Made by a program: the position numbers and the translations under genes | Shown here: piece by piece, positions 29,170 to 38,854 of the stretch | Position numbering within the stretch: the first letter of the stretch is position 1 | Layout: each line of letters begins with the position of its first letter | The notes under the pieces: model-generated | Told to the model about the DNA's origin: nothing | Databases searched by the model: none | What the model saw: the letters and a program-made list of their open reading frames with translations, nothing else | Assembly: GCA_028712795.1 (NCBI GenBank) | Contig: JAQTPT010000008.1 | Location: 1 to 64,000, forward strand | Direction of reading: 5' to 3' | Source: Methylococcales bacterium | GTDB taxonomy: Bacteria; Pseudomonadota; Gammaproteobacteria; Methylococcales; Methylomonadaceae | DNA length: 64,000 nucleotides

Positions 29170-30491
29170 TGGTCAGGCCATTTAAAATGATTTTAAGGGA
29201 CATCCTGGACCGGGTGGCAGTCAGGGCTGTTGCTTTCGCATGCATGGCATTATTATCCAGCCTTGCCATGGCGCAGCAAGTTGACCCGGCAGACATTCGC
29301 CGGGGTGCCTATCTTGCCAGGGTAGGAGACTGTGTAGCCTGCCACACGGCCGGACCGCAATCCCCTCCGTTTGCGGGCGGACTGCCGATCAACTCGCCTT
29401 TCGGCATCATTTACTCGACGAACATTACGCCGGATCCCGACAATGGTATTGGCCGCTATACATTGGCTGATTTTAGCCGCGCGGTTCGAAATGGCGTTGC
29501 CAAGGACGGCAAGCGCCTTTATCCGGCGATGCCTTATGCGTCTTTTACCGAGATTACTAATGACGATATTCGTGCGCTTTACGCCTATTTCATGCATGAG
29601 GTAAAGCCTGTCAACTATAAGCCGCCCGAAACAAAGCTGCCGTTCCCTTTCAATATACGTTTGAGCCTAATGTTCTGGGATGCGCTTTTTGCCAAAGACG
29701 AACGTTATAAGTCCCATGATGACCGTGATGCGCAATGGAATCGCGGCGCCTACCTCGTCCAGTCTCTCGGACATTGCGGCGCCTGCCATACGCCCCGCGG
29801 CCTTGCCTTCCAGGAAACAGCCTATAACGAATCATCTCCGGAGTATCTAAGCGGGGCCGTGGTGGACAATTGGTATGCGGCGAATCTGACAGGAGACTCC
29901 GCTTCCGGGTTGGGCCGCTGGTCTGAAGCAGACATCGCCGAATTCCTGAAAACAGGTCACGGCGGGCAGATAGCCGCGTTTGGCAGCATGACCGATGTCA
30001 TCGGAAACAGTACGCAATATTTGCATAAAGACGATCTGAATGCGATCGCACACTATCTGAAGTCCCTTACCCCTCACGGCGAAAAGGCCTCGTATAAACC
30101 GGGCACGTCTGCCGTTACCCTGGACTTGGCGGCAATCGTAACAGGTGAAATGGAGCGTCCCGGCGCAGGTCTGTTTCAGGCGTTCTGCGTGAAATGCCAT
30201 AAGATAACCGGAGATGGCGAACCGGGCAAATTTCCCAAGCTCGCCGGAAATTCGATCGTTCTCTCCAAAAACCCTGCCTCGCTGATCCGTCTGCTACTGG
30301 AAGGAAGCAAGACGGCGCAAACTAGAGGAGGCCCCGGACCTCAGGAAATGCCTGGTTTTGCGAAAAAATTCTCCGACCGGCAGATCGCCGAGGTGCTTAG
30401 CTTTATCCGTAATAGCTGGGGCAATAAAGCATCTCCGGTCACGACGAGAGAGGTGTCATTATTGCGGCAGGCACTGCAAAAGCAACCGTAA
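29169..30491 (+). CDS. Triheme cytochrome c (alcohol/gluconate dehydrogenase cytochrome-subunit type)
   Basis: This exported c-type cytochrome of about 440 aa has three heme sites, CVACH, CGACH and CVKCH. It follows the layout of the membrane-bound cytochrome subunit of quinoprotein or flavoprotein dehydrogenases (RGAYLARVGDCVACH, TNITPDPDNGIGRYT, the CGACHTPRG repeat). A signal peptide ends near AMA-QQV. The start is uncertain: ATG 29169 overlaps the upstream stop, 29187 fits the signal peptide equally well, and an upstream extension to 29064 is unlikely. No dehydrogenase catalytic subunit is adjacent, so it may feed electrons to the caa3-type oxidase. Confidence 0.85.
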   Translation: MVRPFKMILRDILDRVAVRAVAFACMALLSSLAMAQQVDPADIRRGAYLARVGDCVACHTAGPQSPPFAGGLPINSPFGIIYSTNITPDPDNGIGRYTLADFSRAVRNGVAKDGKRLYPAMPYASFTEITNDDIRALYAYFMHEVKPVNYKPPETKLPFPFNIRLSLMFWDALFAKDERYKSHDDRDAQWNRGAYLVQSLGHCGACHTPRGLAFQETAYNESSPEYLSGAVVDNWYAANLTGDSASGLGRWSEADIAEFLKTGHGGQIAAFGSMTDVIGNSTQYLHKDDLNAIAHYLKSLTPHGEKASYKPGTSAVTLDLAAIVTGEMERPGAGLFQAFCVKCHKITGDGEPGKFPKLAGNSIVLSKNPASLIRLLLEGSKTAQTRGGPGPQEMPGFAKKFSDRQIAEVLSFIRNSWGNKASPVTTREVSLLRQALQKQP

Positions 30492-30516
30492 TCAGAGCTG
30501 TAGGCTATGATTTGCA

Positions 30517-31344
30517 TTAATCCAGTGACTTTTTTGCGGCCAGGGCGCTCTTCAAAATAGATTCCGGTGATTGCAATTCCTTATGGATTACGATTAATAT
30601 ACCGATCACGCTCATCATTGCCGCATTCATCCAGAGAATCAAGCCGCCGATTTGCTGGTCCGTTATTGAACTCATGCCGGTGAATGCCCGCCCGCACAAG
30701 GTGTAAATCGGGTAAAGCTCATGCGGCGTGAAAAAAATTAATGCGCCGATGAGGATTTGCGGCGGAATTACAGCAAGCATCATGACGATACGGCTGCCGG
30801 GAGACCACTTGGAATGTGAATCAAGAACAATCCCCCAAAACATCAGTCCGTTTAGAACCATACTCCAGTTCATCAGGCGATAAATGCGCCAGTCGAGCAT
30901 TGCAATAAAATGGATGGGCGGAAGAAGCCAAAAGGCTATCAACCCGACGAACACTGTCACTGCGGCGGCCGGATGGAATAATACCTTTACCAGACATTGC
31001 AACGGTTTCCACCCTGACACCATCCGAATCAAGCGCCTGCCTGCCACCGGTAAACCCGCTGACAACGCCTCTTTAGGGCAACTCAATACGATCAAAAAAG
31101 GCCCCAAATGATGAAGCACAAGACTCTGGAGTTGGTGAACGAAAAACTCATGCTCGGAGTAATAATCGATCTGGGTATGGGAGACGACATAAAGGGATAA
31201 AAGTCCTGTCCAAAAGCATAATTTTTGTCGAAAGAGCAGCTTGCATTTTAGGGAGCCTCTGATAAATAGCATGGCTGCAACGGCCGTTACCATGAGAACG
31301 GCAAAGGAAAACTCCCACGGGACCAGCCATTGCAGCGGGTTCAT
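30517..31344 (-). CDS. ctaG: Caa3-type cytochrome c oxidase assembly factor CtaG
   Basis: This is a 275-aa integral membrane protein with about seven helices and the Caa3_CtaG pattern: HEFFVHQLQSLVLHHLGPFL near residue 70, a conserved histidine before HFIAMLDWRIYRLMNWSMV, and the later PPQILIGALIFF. In Bacillus this family is needed to make active caa3 oxidase and is linked to copper delivery. It is unrelated to Cox11, which is also called CtaG. It converges on the coxBAC operon, only 25 bases from the cytochrome gene. Confidence 0.88.
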   Translation of the reverse strand: MNPLQWLVPWEFSFAVLMVTAVAAMLFIRGSLKCKLLFRQKLCFWTGLLSLYVVSHTQIDYYSEHEFFVHQLQSLVLHHLGPFLIVLSCPKEALSAGLPVAGRRLIRMVSGWKPLQCLVKVLFHPAAAVTVFVGLIAFWLLPPIHFIAMLDWRIYRLMNWSMVLNGLMFWGIVLDSHSKWSPGSRIVMMLAVIPPQILIGALIFFTPHELYPIYTLCGRAFTGMSSITDQQIGGLILWMNAAMMSVIGILIVIHKELQSPESILKSALAAKKSLD

Positions 31345-31454
31345 TTACCCGCAACCGCTATGGCAGTTCATTGTTCCGGCCAAAAATCCATCTGCAAAAT
31401 AGCCTGATTTTGATCCAGGCTCGAATAAGTTATTCATAGGTGATGAAAAAGCCA

Positions 31455-32063
31455 TCATGATGAAGCCAGCAGACGCCGCAAAACGTCCGCGACCGTTTCA
31501 ATCGGGTCATCCGGTGTCACCAGGAAACGCGCGCGGCCTTGCGGGTCAAAAACATAAACTGCCGCACTGTGACTGAGTTCGTCAGAATCTGATTTCCTGG
31601 GGCGGTATGCAGCCCGATAACGTTTGGTGAGGTCTTCTATTTCAGTTTCATTGCCTGTCAGCCCAATCACTTGTCCGGCTTCAAATGCCGCCACATAGCG
31701 ATGCAAAACCTGCGGGCTATCGCGGCCGGGATCCAGGGTGACAAATAGAATACGGGTGCGATTCGCATTATCCCCCAAATTTCGCATTATTTTTGCCAAC
31801 CGGAACAGCGTGAATGGGCACTCTGCCTGACAGCCTGTGAAACCGAAAAACAACATGATCAGGTAGCCTTGATAGGTTTGATTGGTTACCGGTTGTCCAG
31901 TGTCTGACATCAGCGAGAATCGCAAATCCGGAAGATGACCTGTAATTTCAGGCAGTTGCTGCTGTCTTCCTGTATCGCAGCCGTTCAGTGCCAACGTCAA
32001 GGCTGTGTAAAGAATAATTCGGCCAAATTTCAGACGGCGTGTTCCAAATAATCTGTTATGCAT
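31455..32063 (-). CDS. SCO1/SenC-type copper lipoprotein
   Basis: SCO proteins carry copper to, or reduce, the CuA site of subunit II. The 202-aa protein has a lipoprotein signal (LALNGC, cysteine 29) and a thioredoxin fold with the copper-binding CxxxC in GFTGCQAECPFT. The conserved metal-ligand histidine is in ELSHSAAVYVFD, after FVTLDPGRDSP. I choose the ATG at 32063 because it gives the lipobox. The longer reading from 32201 would add 46 unlike residues and touch the upstream gene. It lies in the oxidase accessory group with ctaG. Confidence 0.88.
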   Translation of the reverse strand: MHNRLFGTRRLKFGRIILYTALTLALNGCDTGRQQQLPEITGHLPDLRFSLMSDTGQPVTNQTYQGYLIMLFFGFTGCQAECPFTLFRLAKIMRNLGDNANRTRILFVTLDPGRDSPQVLHRYVAAFEAGQVIGLTGNETEIEDLTKRYRAAYRPRKSDSDELSHSAAVYVFDPQGRARFLVTPDDPIETVADVLRRLLASS

Positions 32064-32201
32064 TTGAGATAGCTTATTAAAATGGCGGATTGATATTTGA
32101 CACGCTATTCTGGATCTGTGAGGGCTGTTGGGCAACTGGCTGTCTACCTCGATCGTTGTGTGAGGGCGTGGAGGTGAAATTCCCCTGCGCTGCTCGACCA
32201 C

Positions 32202-33293
32202 CTAGGCGCGAGATACCCCTACACGTCGTAGCAGGTCGAAGGTAAACCCAGCAAAAACCGCCGTCCACGCGATAAACCCTAGGTACAGAAAGACCAGCGG
32301 CAGGAAACCGATGAAATCGAATCCCATCGCATCGATCATCCGGTCAGTGCTGGCCGCATACATGCCAAGGGGAAAAACCGCGCCCCAATAGAGCGGATCG
32401 TATTTCATCGGGAAGCGCTTGTACACGTAACGCCACAAGAAAAGAATCACCAGCATGGGTATCCACCAGGTGCCCGTTGCCCAGTAAAAGATCGTGAACC
32501 CCTTGATAAAGGGCAACATTGAAAGCAAAAAGGGTGCGTCTGGCGCGTTGATGATGAGCAGTGACCCGGCCAAGGTCGAAATCGCCATTGCGCCCATATT
32601 GATCCAGTATGGTGGCGACAGATCGCCGGGAGAAAGTGAAAAGAAGGTATAGCGGTAGAAGATTAGCGACATCATCCAGATGTACAGCATGCCGCCCCAT
32701 AGCCACATCAAGAGCGCGAGGAAGTTAATTTCCAGTTTGTAAGGCTGGCTGATGTCCGGAGCGAGCAGCGCACTGAGGACCGCGATCGATTGCGTTGCCA
32801 CGACTGCAAGCAGCCAGGCACCGTTGATCCCCTTATCGAGGGTGGGCTTGTGCTTCTTGATGGTGAAGCCCGAAAATATCGTGTAGGTCAGTCCGATCCA
32901 GAGCATGATCGCCACAATCCAGAGCGCAGTGCCTGCACGATGATCAGCTGCGAGCACCACGAACTGGCTCCCGAGGATGCTCGTCCCGGCCACGGTGGTG
33001 AAGAACCCGGGGCCACACTGATGATCTAGCATGTCACCGAAGAACCTGCGCGAGTGGCAAGCCATGCGCAGCAAGGTCAGAAAGCACAGCGCGGAGTAGA
33101 CGACGATATTGAGTTGAAACAACGCTTGCGCTATGGCAGGCATGAGCAGCAGATGAGCGGCGAGAGAAACGATGCCTGTTGCCATGACCATGCCAAAGTA
33201 GGCAGGCGACAGGTCGGCCAGTCCGGCAAGCACGCGCCTGCCCGGCGGCACAGGTCGAACCGATGTATCGCGTTCGTCGAGGGTAGTTTTCAT
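32202..33293 (-). CDS. SLAC1/TehA-type anion transporter (TDT family)
   Basis: The 363-aa membrane protein has about ten helices and the start of the tellurite-resistance/dicarboxylate (TDT) family: LSPAYFGMVMATGIVSLAAHLL. It also carries GPGFFTTVAGTSILGSQFVVL and a late WTAVFAGFTFDLL. Relatives include TehA, plant SLAC1 and the yeast sulfite pump Ssu1. The substrate here is unknown; sulfite or another anion is a family-based guess. I take the ATG at 33293; the longer frame starts at 33323. It ends 138 bases before the chosen start of the SCO gene. Confidence 0.82.
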   Translation of the reverse strand: MKTTLDERDTSVRPVPPGRRVLAGLADLSPAYFGMVMATGIVSLAAHLLLMPAIAQALFQLNIVVYSALCFLTLLRMACHSRRFFGDMLDHQCGPGFFTTVAGTSILGSQFVVLAADHRAGTALWIVAIMLWIGLTYTIFSGFTIKKHKPTLDKGINGAWLLAVVATQSIAVLSALLAPDISQPYKLEINFLALLMWLWGGMLYIWMMSLIFYRYTFFSLSPGDLSPPYWINMGAMAISTLAGSLLIINAPDAPFLLSMLPFIKGFTIFYWATGTWWIPMLVILFLWRYVYKRFPMKYDPLYWGAVFPLGMYAASTDRMIDAMGFDFIGFLPLVFLYLGFIAWTAVFAGFTFDLLRRVGVSRA

Positions 33294-33324
33294 CGTATGA
33301 AGATCGGCATCAGCAAAGCACAAG

Positions 33325-33837
33325 TCACGTATAACGTTTGAGATAAGAGGCGCATGGTAGCGCGTTCTGCTTGATCGGTGGGCTGGACGGCAATACCTCG
33401 TTGGAACGAAGAATAGACCGCGTAATAGCTTCCCTCTTCTGAAGATCGGTCATTCTATTTGCCGTATAAATAATAGTTTTTGGCCACAATGCATTAAAAG
33501 CAATACCATCGTCTCTGAATTCACCCACTATTCCCAAAACACAAAGACTCATGCCATACTCGGCCATGGATAAGCGAGGTGCGGTGCAAACCGGCTTGAT
33601 TCCAAATTTTGAGCGGAGGCGACAAATTGAGCGCCACATAAGAGTTTTGAGCCTTTTTAAGATGTGGAATACACAGCTTGGAACAAAGAAATGAACCACG
33701 TTATTAACCTGATTCATCAAATCAAAACGCTTTAATTCAGTGTCAAGCGTTCCCGTCAGACTAATCGCACCGGCGTCGTCAACTAGAATATCAATTCCGC
33801 CAAAAACTTCAACGACTTTATCTACAGCGGCTTGCAC
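33325..33837 (-). pseudogene. Decayed short-chain dehydrogenase (SDR)
   Basis: The reading contains GGIDILVDDAGAISLTGTLDT, the NNAG strand of an SDR with NN changed to DD, then MSLCVLGIVGEFRDDGIAFNALWPKT. It resembles HSDL2-type SDRs, but the N-terminal glycine-rich nucleotide site is missing. The catalytic YxxxK block is also destroyed (APRLSMAEYGMS, with L and E in place of Y and K), and the middle is garbled. Only a GTG could start it. I regard it as a remnant. Confidence 0.7.
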
Positions 33838-34189
33838 TTAACTTCAAAGCGGATATCGTTAGTATTCACAGACCATCTTTTTTTTCGTTGCTTTGAAGAT
33901 GCAATTTCTAGATATACTCCGGCTAAGTTTTTCGAAATCAGGGACAATGCACGGTTTTTAGCAATTGAAAAACCCGATGATTAGTTTTAAAGGTGTTCAT
34001 TTTCCTAAAGAAGTCGCTCTATAACTCAATGTTCAAGTTTTTTTAGCTTGACTGAGTCGACGCCAGATAAATCAAGGTGTTTTCACCAACGCGTCCGGGT
34101 GCTACATGATAGTACTTATGGCTGTATGGCCCGATTTAGCAAGATTCTTCAAAATCAAGAATTAAAAACTCGAACTTCGAGTATAAGCT
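33838..34189. other. Non-coding stretch upstream of IS debris
   Basis: About 350 A+T-rich bases lie between the SDR remnant and the IS6 fragment. I see no open frame of note, no tRNA and no convincing hairpin. It belongs to the decayed zone 33.3-34.6 kb. Confidence 0.4.
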
Positions 34190-34300
34190 ATATCTTTCTA
34201 CGTCCGATATGGCATATCTTATCGTGACCTGGAAGGAATCATGGAGGAGCGTGGCGTTCAACTGGATAATCCCACCCTGAATCCCCGGGTTATTATACGC
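34190..34300 (+). pseudogene. IS6-family transposase fragment
   Basis: The plus strand reads VRYGISYRDLEGIMEERGVQ followed by L-D-N-P-T-L-N-P-R-V. This matches the early region of IS6/IS26-type transposases (YxLSYRDxEEMMxERGxxVDHSTI-x-RWV) with several substitutions, including loss of the H-S and R-W residues. About 37 codons remain and neither end of the element is visible. Confidence 0.7.
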
Positions 34301-34421
34301 CGCGCGGTCATTATTTCGGTTTTTTACTTACTGAAACCCAATTAGTATAAGAGCTGTGATGAGGTAATAATCGAATCTTGACAGCGCGGATTATAACTAT
34401 TATCCGTTGATCTCATCTGAA

Positions 34422-34568
34422 GCTACCCGTCTTACCCCACATTGCCATATCATTGAGACGGGGAATGAATCATTCGGATTTATACAAAGCAGCGCCAATG
34501 CCAAAGAACTAATCAAGTCCACTCATGAACAGGCTGATTTTATCTCTATCCCAAAACAGCCCAACTAA
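34422..34568 (+). pseudogene. IS21-family istB C-terminal fragment
   Basis: The frame from 34422 reads ATRLTPHCHIIETGNESF and ends with a stop at 34566-34568. It resembles the C-terminus of IstB helper ATPases (LLDRLTHHC-x-IVETGNESYRF plus a lysine/arginine-rich tail). The ATPase domain is absent, so only the last 48 codons survive. Confidence 0.65.
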
Positions 34569-34803
34569 AAAAGGAGTTCAAAACCATCTTAGTTTGGTCG
34601 GCTAATTCGATGCGGTGTAGTACGCTGCACCGCTAAATCCCTAGGCCGATTTTCAATCGGCACAGACGGTCAGTTTTCAATCGGGCCAACATTGTACTTT
34701 TATCGTGGAATTTAAGGCTTATCCGTTCGTGTGGTGTACTTTTTTTATAAATTGCCTACATACACCGAAGGTTCAGTTTTTGGAATTAAGAGCAGAATGT
34801 GAA

Positions 34804-34827
34804 AAATGCCCGGTTTCCCGGGCATTT
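34804..34827 (-). terminator. Rho-independent terminator of ftsH
   Basis: AAATGCCCGG at 34804-34813 pairs perfectly with CCGGGCATTT at 34818-34827 around a four-base loop. On the minus strand the stem is followed by a T run. It lies about 50 bases past the ftsH stop codon. Confidence 0.85.
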
Positions 34828-34878
34828 AAAACGATATCTGTAAGCTCAGAGTTAGCGCGCCCCTATTGCACATTCTCT

Positions 34879-36792
34879 TTAAGCATAGCTTTGGTCAGGT
34901 TCTAATGAGCGGTTGTTATCCATTTCATTAGAGCTTGATTCCGGGGCTTTTCGTTCTTTCGCTAAACCGTATTCCATAGGCGGTCGCGCTTCCTTTCCCG
35001 CCATCAAATCATCAATTTGCAACCGGTCGATTGTTTCCCATTTCATGAGTGCGTCCGCCATGAGGTGCAGAATAGCCATATTTTCCTGTAAAATTTTCTC
35101 CGCGCGATAATAGTTACGATCGATGACCGAACGGATTTCTTCATCAATCATTTGCGCGACGTTACTGGAGACAGCACTACCATGCACGCCCGGCTGACCG
35201 AAGATTGCCTGGCCAGCTTCTTCTCCGTAAGTCAGCGGTCCGAGCTTATCCGACAAGCCCCAGCGGGTCACCATTTTTCTCGCTAATTCAGTTGCTCTTT
35301 CAATATCATTGGAAGCGCCAGTTGTAACCCGGTCATCACCGAAAATAAGCAGTTCAGCAAGCCGTCCGCCAAACAAACAGGCTATTTGGCCTTCCAGTTT
35401 TCGTTTACTGGCGCTGTATTGATCATTTTCCGGCAGGAACATGGTAATACCCAGCGCCCGGCCTCTGGGCATAATACTCACTTTGTAGACAGGATCATGG
35501 TCGGGCATAATCCGGCCAACAATACAGTGTCCTGCTTCATGATAAGCCGTCAAGCGCTTGTCATCTTCGCTCATTACCATAGTGTGTTTTTCCACGCCCA
35601 TCAAAATTTTGTCCTTGGCTTTTTCAAGATCTGCCATTGAGACTTCAATCTGATCGGAACGAGCTGCCAGCAAGGCGGCCTCATTGACTAAATTAGCCAG
35701 TTCCGCGCCAGAAAACCCAGGGGTGCCACGGGCAATATAGCTAATTTCAACATCTTCCGCTGTAGGCACTTTTTGCAAGTGCACGGTTAATATTTGTTCC
35801 CGGCCACGAACATCAGGCAAGCCAACATTAATTTGGCGGTCAAAACGGCCGGGTCTTAATAATGCGTCATCAAGCACATCCGCACGGTTAGTCGCGGCAA
35901 TCACAATAATGCCTTCATTGCCTTCAAACCCGTCCATTTCAACCAATAACTGATTAAGGGTTTGTTCCCGCTCTTCATTGCCGCCGCTCATTCCAGAGCT
36001 ACTCCTTTTTCTGCCAACAGCATCTATTTCATCGATAAAAATAATACAAGGCGAATGTTCTTTAGCCTGGGCAAATAAATCCCGTACCCTTGAAGCCCCA
36101 ACACCAACATACATCTCAACAAAATCAGATCCGGAAATAGAGAAGAATTTAACTTTTGCCTCGCCAGCAACCGCTCGGGCAATGAGGGTCTTTCCGGTGC
36201 CTGGGGGGCCTACCATTAATACGCCACGAGGAATTTTGCCTCCGAGTTTTTGGAACTTTTGCGGCGCTTTTAGAAAATCAACCAGCTCTACAACATCTTC
36301 TTTGGCCTCTTCACAGCCAGCAACATCGGCAAAAGTTATTTTTACCTGATCTTCACTAAACATTTTTGCCTTGTTTTTTTGAAAACCGAAGTTGACTGAA
36401 CCGTTGCTGTTTTTTTGCATTTTATGCATAAAAAATGAACAGATGACAATCAGAATCAGCATCGGAAACCAGGAAATGAAAATTTCTTTCAGCAAGGAGG
36501 GTTCTTCGGGGGGAGTGGTTCTGATTTGAGCCCCGGCTGTCAGTAAATCATCAATTAAATTCGGGTCACCCGGATTATAGGTTTCAAAATCCTCACCTTT
36601 AGACGTCCGGAATTTTATGACCCTGCCTGTGATTTCTGCCCGTTCAATCTGGCCTGCCTTAACTTGTTTGATGAACGATGAATAAGCTAAATCCGCCTTA
36701 TATTCAGGGGCTGAATTTAACCGGTCATATATTAAAATTGCGCTACCCAGCAACACTCCCAACAGCGCGATCGTCAATAGATATTTCTTCAT
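34879..36792 (-). CDS. ftsH: ATP-dependent zinc metalloprotease FtsH
   Basis: FtsH is the membrane-anchored AAA+ protease that degrades misfolded membrane proteins and regulators such as LpxC and sigma-32. The 637-aa protein has two membrane helices (about residues 4-24 and 108-126) around a periplasmic domain. The AAA module shows [16 protein letters not shown] and the second-region-of-homology stretch [18 protein letters not shown]. The protease domain has HEAGH, and the tail is acidic. It lies alone, without rlmE/ftsJ or folP, and has its own terminator. It may therefore be a second FtsH paralogue, which needs the rest of the genome to decide. ATG start, full length. Confidence 0.92.
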   Translation of the reverse strand: MKKYLLTIALLGVLLGSAILIYDRLNSAPEYKADLAYSSFIKQVKAGQIERAEITGRVIKFRTSKGEDFETYNPGDPNLIDDLLTAGAQIRTTPPEEPSLLKEIFISWFPMLILIVICSFFMHKMQKNSNGSVNFGFQKNKAKMFSEDQVKITFADVAGCEEAKEDVVELVDFLKAPQKFQKLGGKIPRGVLMVGPPGTGKTLIARAVAGEAKVKFFSISGSDFVEMYVGVGASRVRDLFAQAKEHSPCIIFIDEIDAVGRKRSSSGMSGGNEEREQTLNQLLVEMDGFEGNEGIIVIAATNRADVLDDALLRPGRFDRQINVGLPDVRGREQILTVHLQKVPTAEDVEISYIARGTPGFSGAELANLVNEAALLAARSDQIEVSMADLEKAKDKILMGVEKHTMVMSEDDKRLTAYHEAGHCIVGRIMPDHDPVYKVSIMPRGRALGITMFLPENDQYSASKRKLEGQIACLFGGRLAELLIFGDDRVTTGASNDIERATELARKMVTRWGLSDKLGPLTYGEEAGQAIFGQPGVHGSAVSSNVAQMIDEEIRSVIDRNYYRAEKILQENMAILHLMADALMKWETIDRLQIDDLMAGKEARPPMEYGLAKERKAPESSSNEMDNNRSLEPDQSYA

Positions 36793-37422
36793 GATATTTC
36801 TCCAAGCCGGAAACTGCTGCGTTCAGCTAAAGCAAACTTCAAACTGAAGCACTGTATAAAGCTACGAAGCAGTTAACCATACATATAAGAAATCTGCACA
36901 GGTCAGTTCCGACGGGGCATTAGTGATTCATAATGCGTATATTCCTTCATCGGCACAATAGAACATGCATTTTAAATGCCAGCCTTATATGAAAGGTAGG
37001 TTATTAATAATAAGGAACGTGTAGAAAGAACTTTAGCATCCTATCCCCCAAGTCCTCCCCGGCGACTGCATGGATGCAGAAGGTAGAGCAACACATGAAG
37101 AGTTGCCGAAAGGTTTGTGGATGGAATAGGAAAGTTAATTCGGGCATTTTACTAAGCGAGAAAAAAAGATATCGGCTGGCTTAATATTAAGAACTATTAG
37201 GGTACTCTCGTCAATTTGCACCATTTTGGCGCTATAAATGAACTAATTTTGAGCTTAATAAAGGGAATTGCGCCACATTAGTGCCGCCCACAGGTTTTTG
37301 GGGCCTGGTTTAGCGATTTATCAGATTTAAATGGATAGATTAAACTTTGCCTTGTCCATAAAGAGGCGCACAAAGCAATTTGGAATATTAATGTTCCAGG
37401 AAGCTGGCTGGTAAGCTACCCA
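36793..37422. other. Intergenic region of about 630 bases upstream of ftsH
   Basis: No coding region is apparent. A weak match to the MITE arm (AAGGAACGTGTAGAAAGAAC) begins at 37012 but has no partner arm. TGCACC-ATTT-TGGCGCT at 37217-37233 resembles an NtrC-type dyad, but no nitrogen gene is near. The ftsH promoter should lie at the left edge; no clear hexamers were found. Confidence 0.35.
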
Positions 37423-38238
37423 TTAGTAACGTTTAATAAGCTGCTGGTAATATTGTGCTTCATCTGTTTTTCCGCGTTTTGTGACACCATGAAGATAAAT
37501 TTCTGCTTTTTTTAATAACATGCTTACTGCGGCTTGCTGATTCCCGTTGGATAATTGACCGGTTTCAATTATTTTTTGCAGAGCATTGATTCGAAATCTG
37601 TCCATGCCCCAGAGCTTTTGCGATAGCTGATCTCCATGTCCGCCGTATTTTCTGATTTGGGGTTCTTCAATCAATAAAACCGGATAGTTGGCCGTGATTC
37701 TAAGCCATAAGTCATAGTCTTCACAGACAGGCAAGCTAGTATCAAATAGCCCAATATGAGAAAAAACCGAGCGATGTATCATGACAGTAGACGGCGACAT
37801 TGCACATAAAGGCAAACACTGTGTAAATATCCAGCCCGCACTTTTAGCATATTTTTTAGCGGGATTGACGCGAACGCCATTACGTATCCATAGCTCTTCA
37901 GTGTGGCAAACCTTGGCTTCAGGATCCGTAGATAATGCGGCTTTTTGCCGAGCCAGCTTTTCAGGAAGCCATTCATCATCTGAGTCCAAAAAGGCAAGCC
38001 AGTCACCTGATGCGTGGAGTATACCCAGATTTCTCGCGCTGCTTACACCGCTGTTATCCTGGCGGTAATATTTTACCCCTGGAAATTCTTTGCGAATCAT
38101 ATCGCTTGTACCGTCGGTTGAGCCGTCATCAATAACGGATACTTCAGTGGGCAGTAAGGTTTGAGAGAATACGGATAATAATGCCCTTTTCAGCAATTCA
38201 CAGCGATTATAGGTGGGGATGACAACTGAAATGTTCAT
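37423..38238 (-). CDS. Family 2 glycosyltransferase
   Basis: The 271-aa GT-A fold enzyme starts with ISVVIPTYNRCELLKRALLSV. It has VIDDGSTDGT for nucleotide-sugar binding, the metal-binding DSDDEW near residue 88 and the acceptor-site acid region PVCEDYDLWLRI. No membrane helix is present. Donor and acceptor cannot be told. It stands alone, not within a visible polysaccharide cluster. It is divergent from rsd, with 92 bases between the starts. Confidence 0.88.
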   Translation of the reverse strand: MNISVVIPTYNRCELLKRALLSVFSQTLLPTEVSVIDDGSTDGTSDMIRKEFPGVKYYRQDNSGVSSARNLGILHASGDWLAFLDSDDEWLPEKLARQKAALSTDPEAKVCHTEELWIRNGVRVNPAKKYAKSAGWIFTQCLPLCAMSPSTVMIHRSVFSHIGLFDTSLPVCEDYDLWLRITANYPVLLIEEPQIRKYGGHGDQLSQKLWGMDRFRINALQKIIETGQLSNGNQQAAVSMLLKKAEIYLHGVTKRGKTDEAQYYQQLIKRY

Positions 38239-38330
38239 AAAACGGCTTCGAATTCTTTAATTAACTATTGCGCTGCCTGGACAACTGACATAAATTGATG
38301 CAACTAACAACAATAATTAGGAGTTTTATT

Positions 38331-38774
38331 ATGCCTGTAGCAACGCCAATCAATACAGAAAGAAGACAGCAATCTTATGAGCTAATAGCCAAACTACAAA
38401 AAGAAAGACAGGAGGTTTTGTCTTTGTATTGTAAATTTGCCGGGCTAAAGCCTTTTTCAGTTAATGATACAGTAAAAAGTTTATTGACTCGGTTTTCGCA
38501 ACTACTGGTAGATTATGTTTCTCTTGGTCATTTTGGTGTTTACGAGCGTGTGCTTTCGGGAACCGAGCGCCGAGGCAGGGTGCTGTCGGTCGCAAAAGCT
38601 ATTTATCCGGAATTTTCGGCCATTACGGACGCTGCAATTTCATTTAATGATAAATATGAAAATGTCGAAAAAACAGAGGTTTTTGAAGACCTGGAGCAGG
38701 ATTTATCTGTTTTAGGTGAAAATCTGGCAAAAAGAATCGATCTGGAAGACAAGCTTTGTGAGGTAATGAAATAA
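38331..38774 (+). CDS. rsd: Rsd/AlgQ family anti-sigma-70 factor
   Basis: Rsd binds the housekeeping sigma factor and shifts RNA polymerase towards alternative sigma factors; the Pseudomonas homologue AlgQ affects alginate. The 147-aa protein has the helical Rsd_AlgQ pattern, notably LLVDYVSLGHFGVYERVL (E. coli SLVDYLSAGHFSIYERIL) and LAKRIDLEDKLCEVM near the end. I start it at ATG 38331, with AGGAG eight bases upstream, not at the longer reading from 38295. Single gene. Confidence 0.85.
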   Translation: MPVATPINTERRQQSYELIAKLQKERQEVLSLYCKFAGLKPFSVNDTVKSLLTRFSQLLVDYVSLGHFGVYERVLSGTERRGRVLSVAKAIYPEFSAITDAAISFNDKYENVEKTEVFEDLEQDLSVLGENLAKRIDLEDKLCEVMK

Positions 38775-38799
38775 TAAGCGATCACCGCGGATTGTAACC

Positions 38800-38834
38800 T
38801 GACACGGCGGGCGAATTTATATCACGCCGCGTCA
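38800..38834. terminator. Hairpin between the convergent rsd and UPF0182 genes
   Basis: TGACACGGCG (38800-38809) pairs with CGCCGCGTCA (38825-38834) with one mismatch (A opposite C). It lies between two convergent stop codons, where a shared terminator is expected. No clear T run follows either side, so the call is tentative. Confidence 0.4.
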
Positions 38835-38854
38835 TGTTCAGTTAAACCAAGGCG

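Noticed and set aside
37012..37032. Third copy of the 100-bp MITE
   Set aside because: Only one arm-like word (AAGGAACGTGTAGAAAGAAC) is present, with several mismatches and no inverse partner within 150 bases.
37217..37233. NtrC-type binding site TGCACC-N4-TGGCGCT
   Set aside because: Single imperfect dyad, no sigma-54 promoter or nitrogen gene close by; probably chance.
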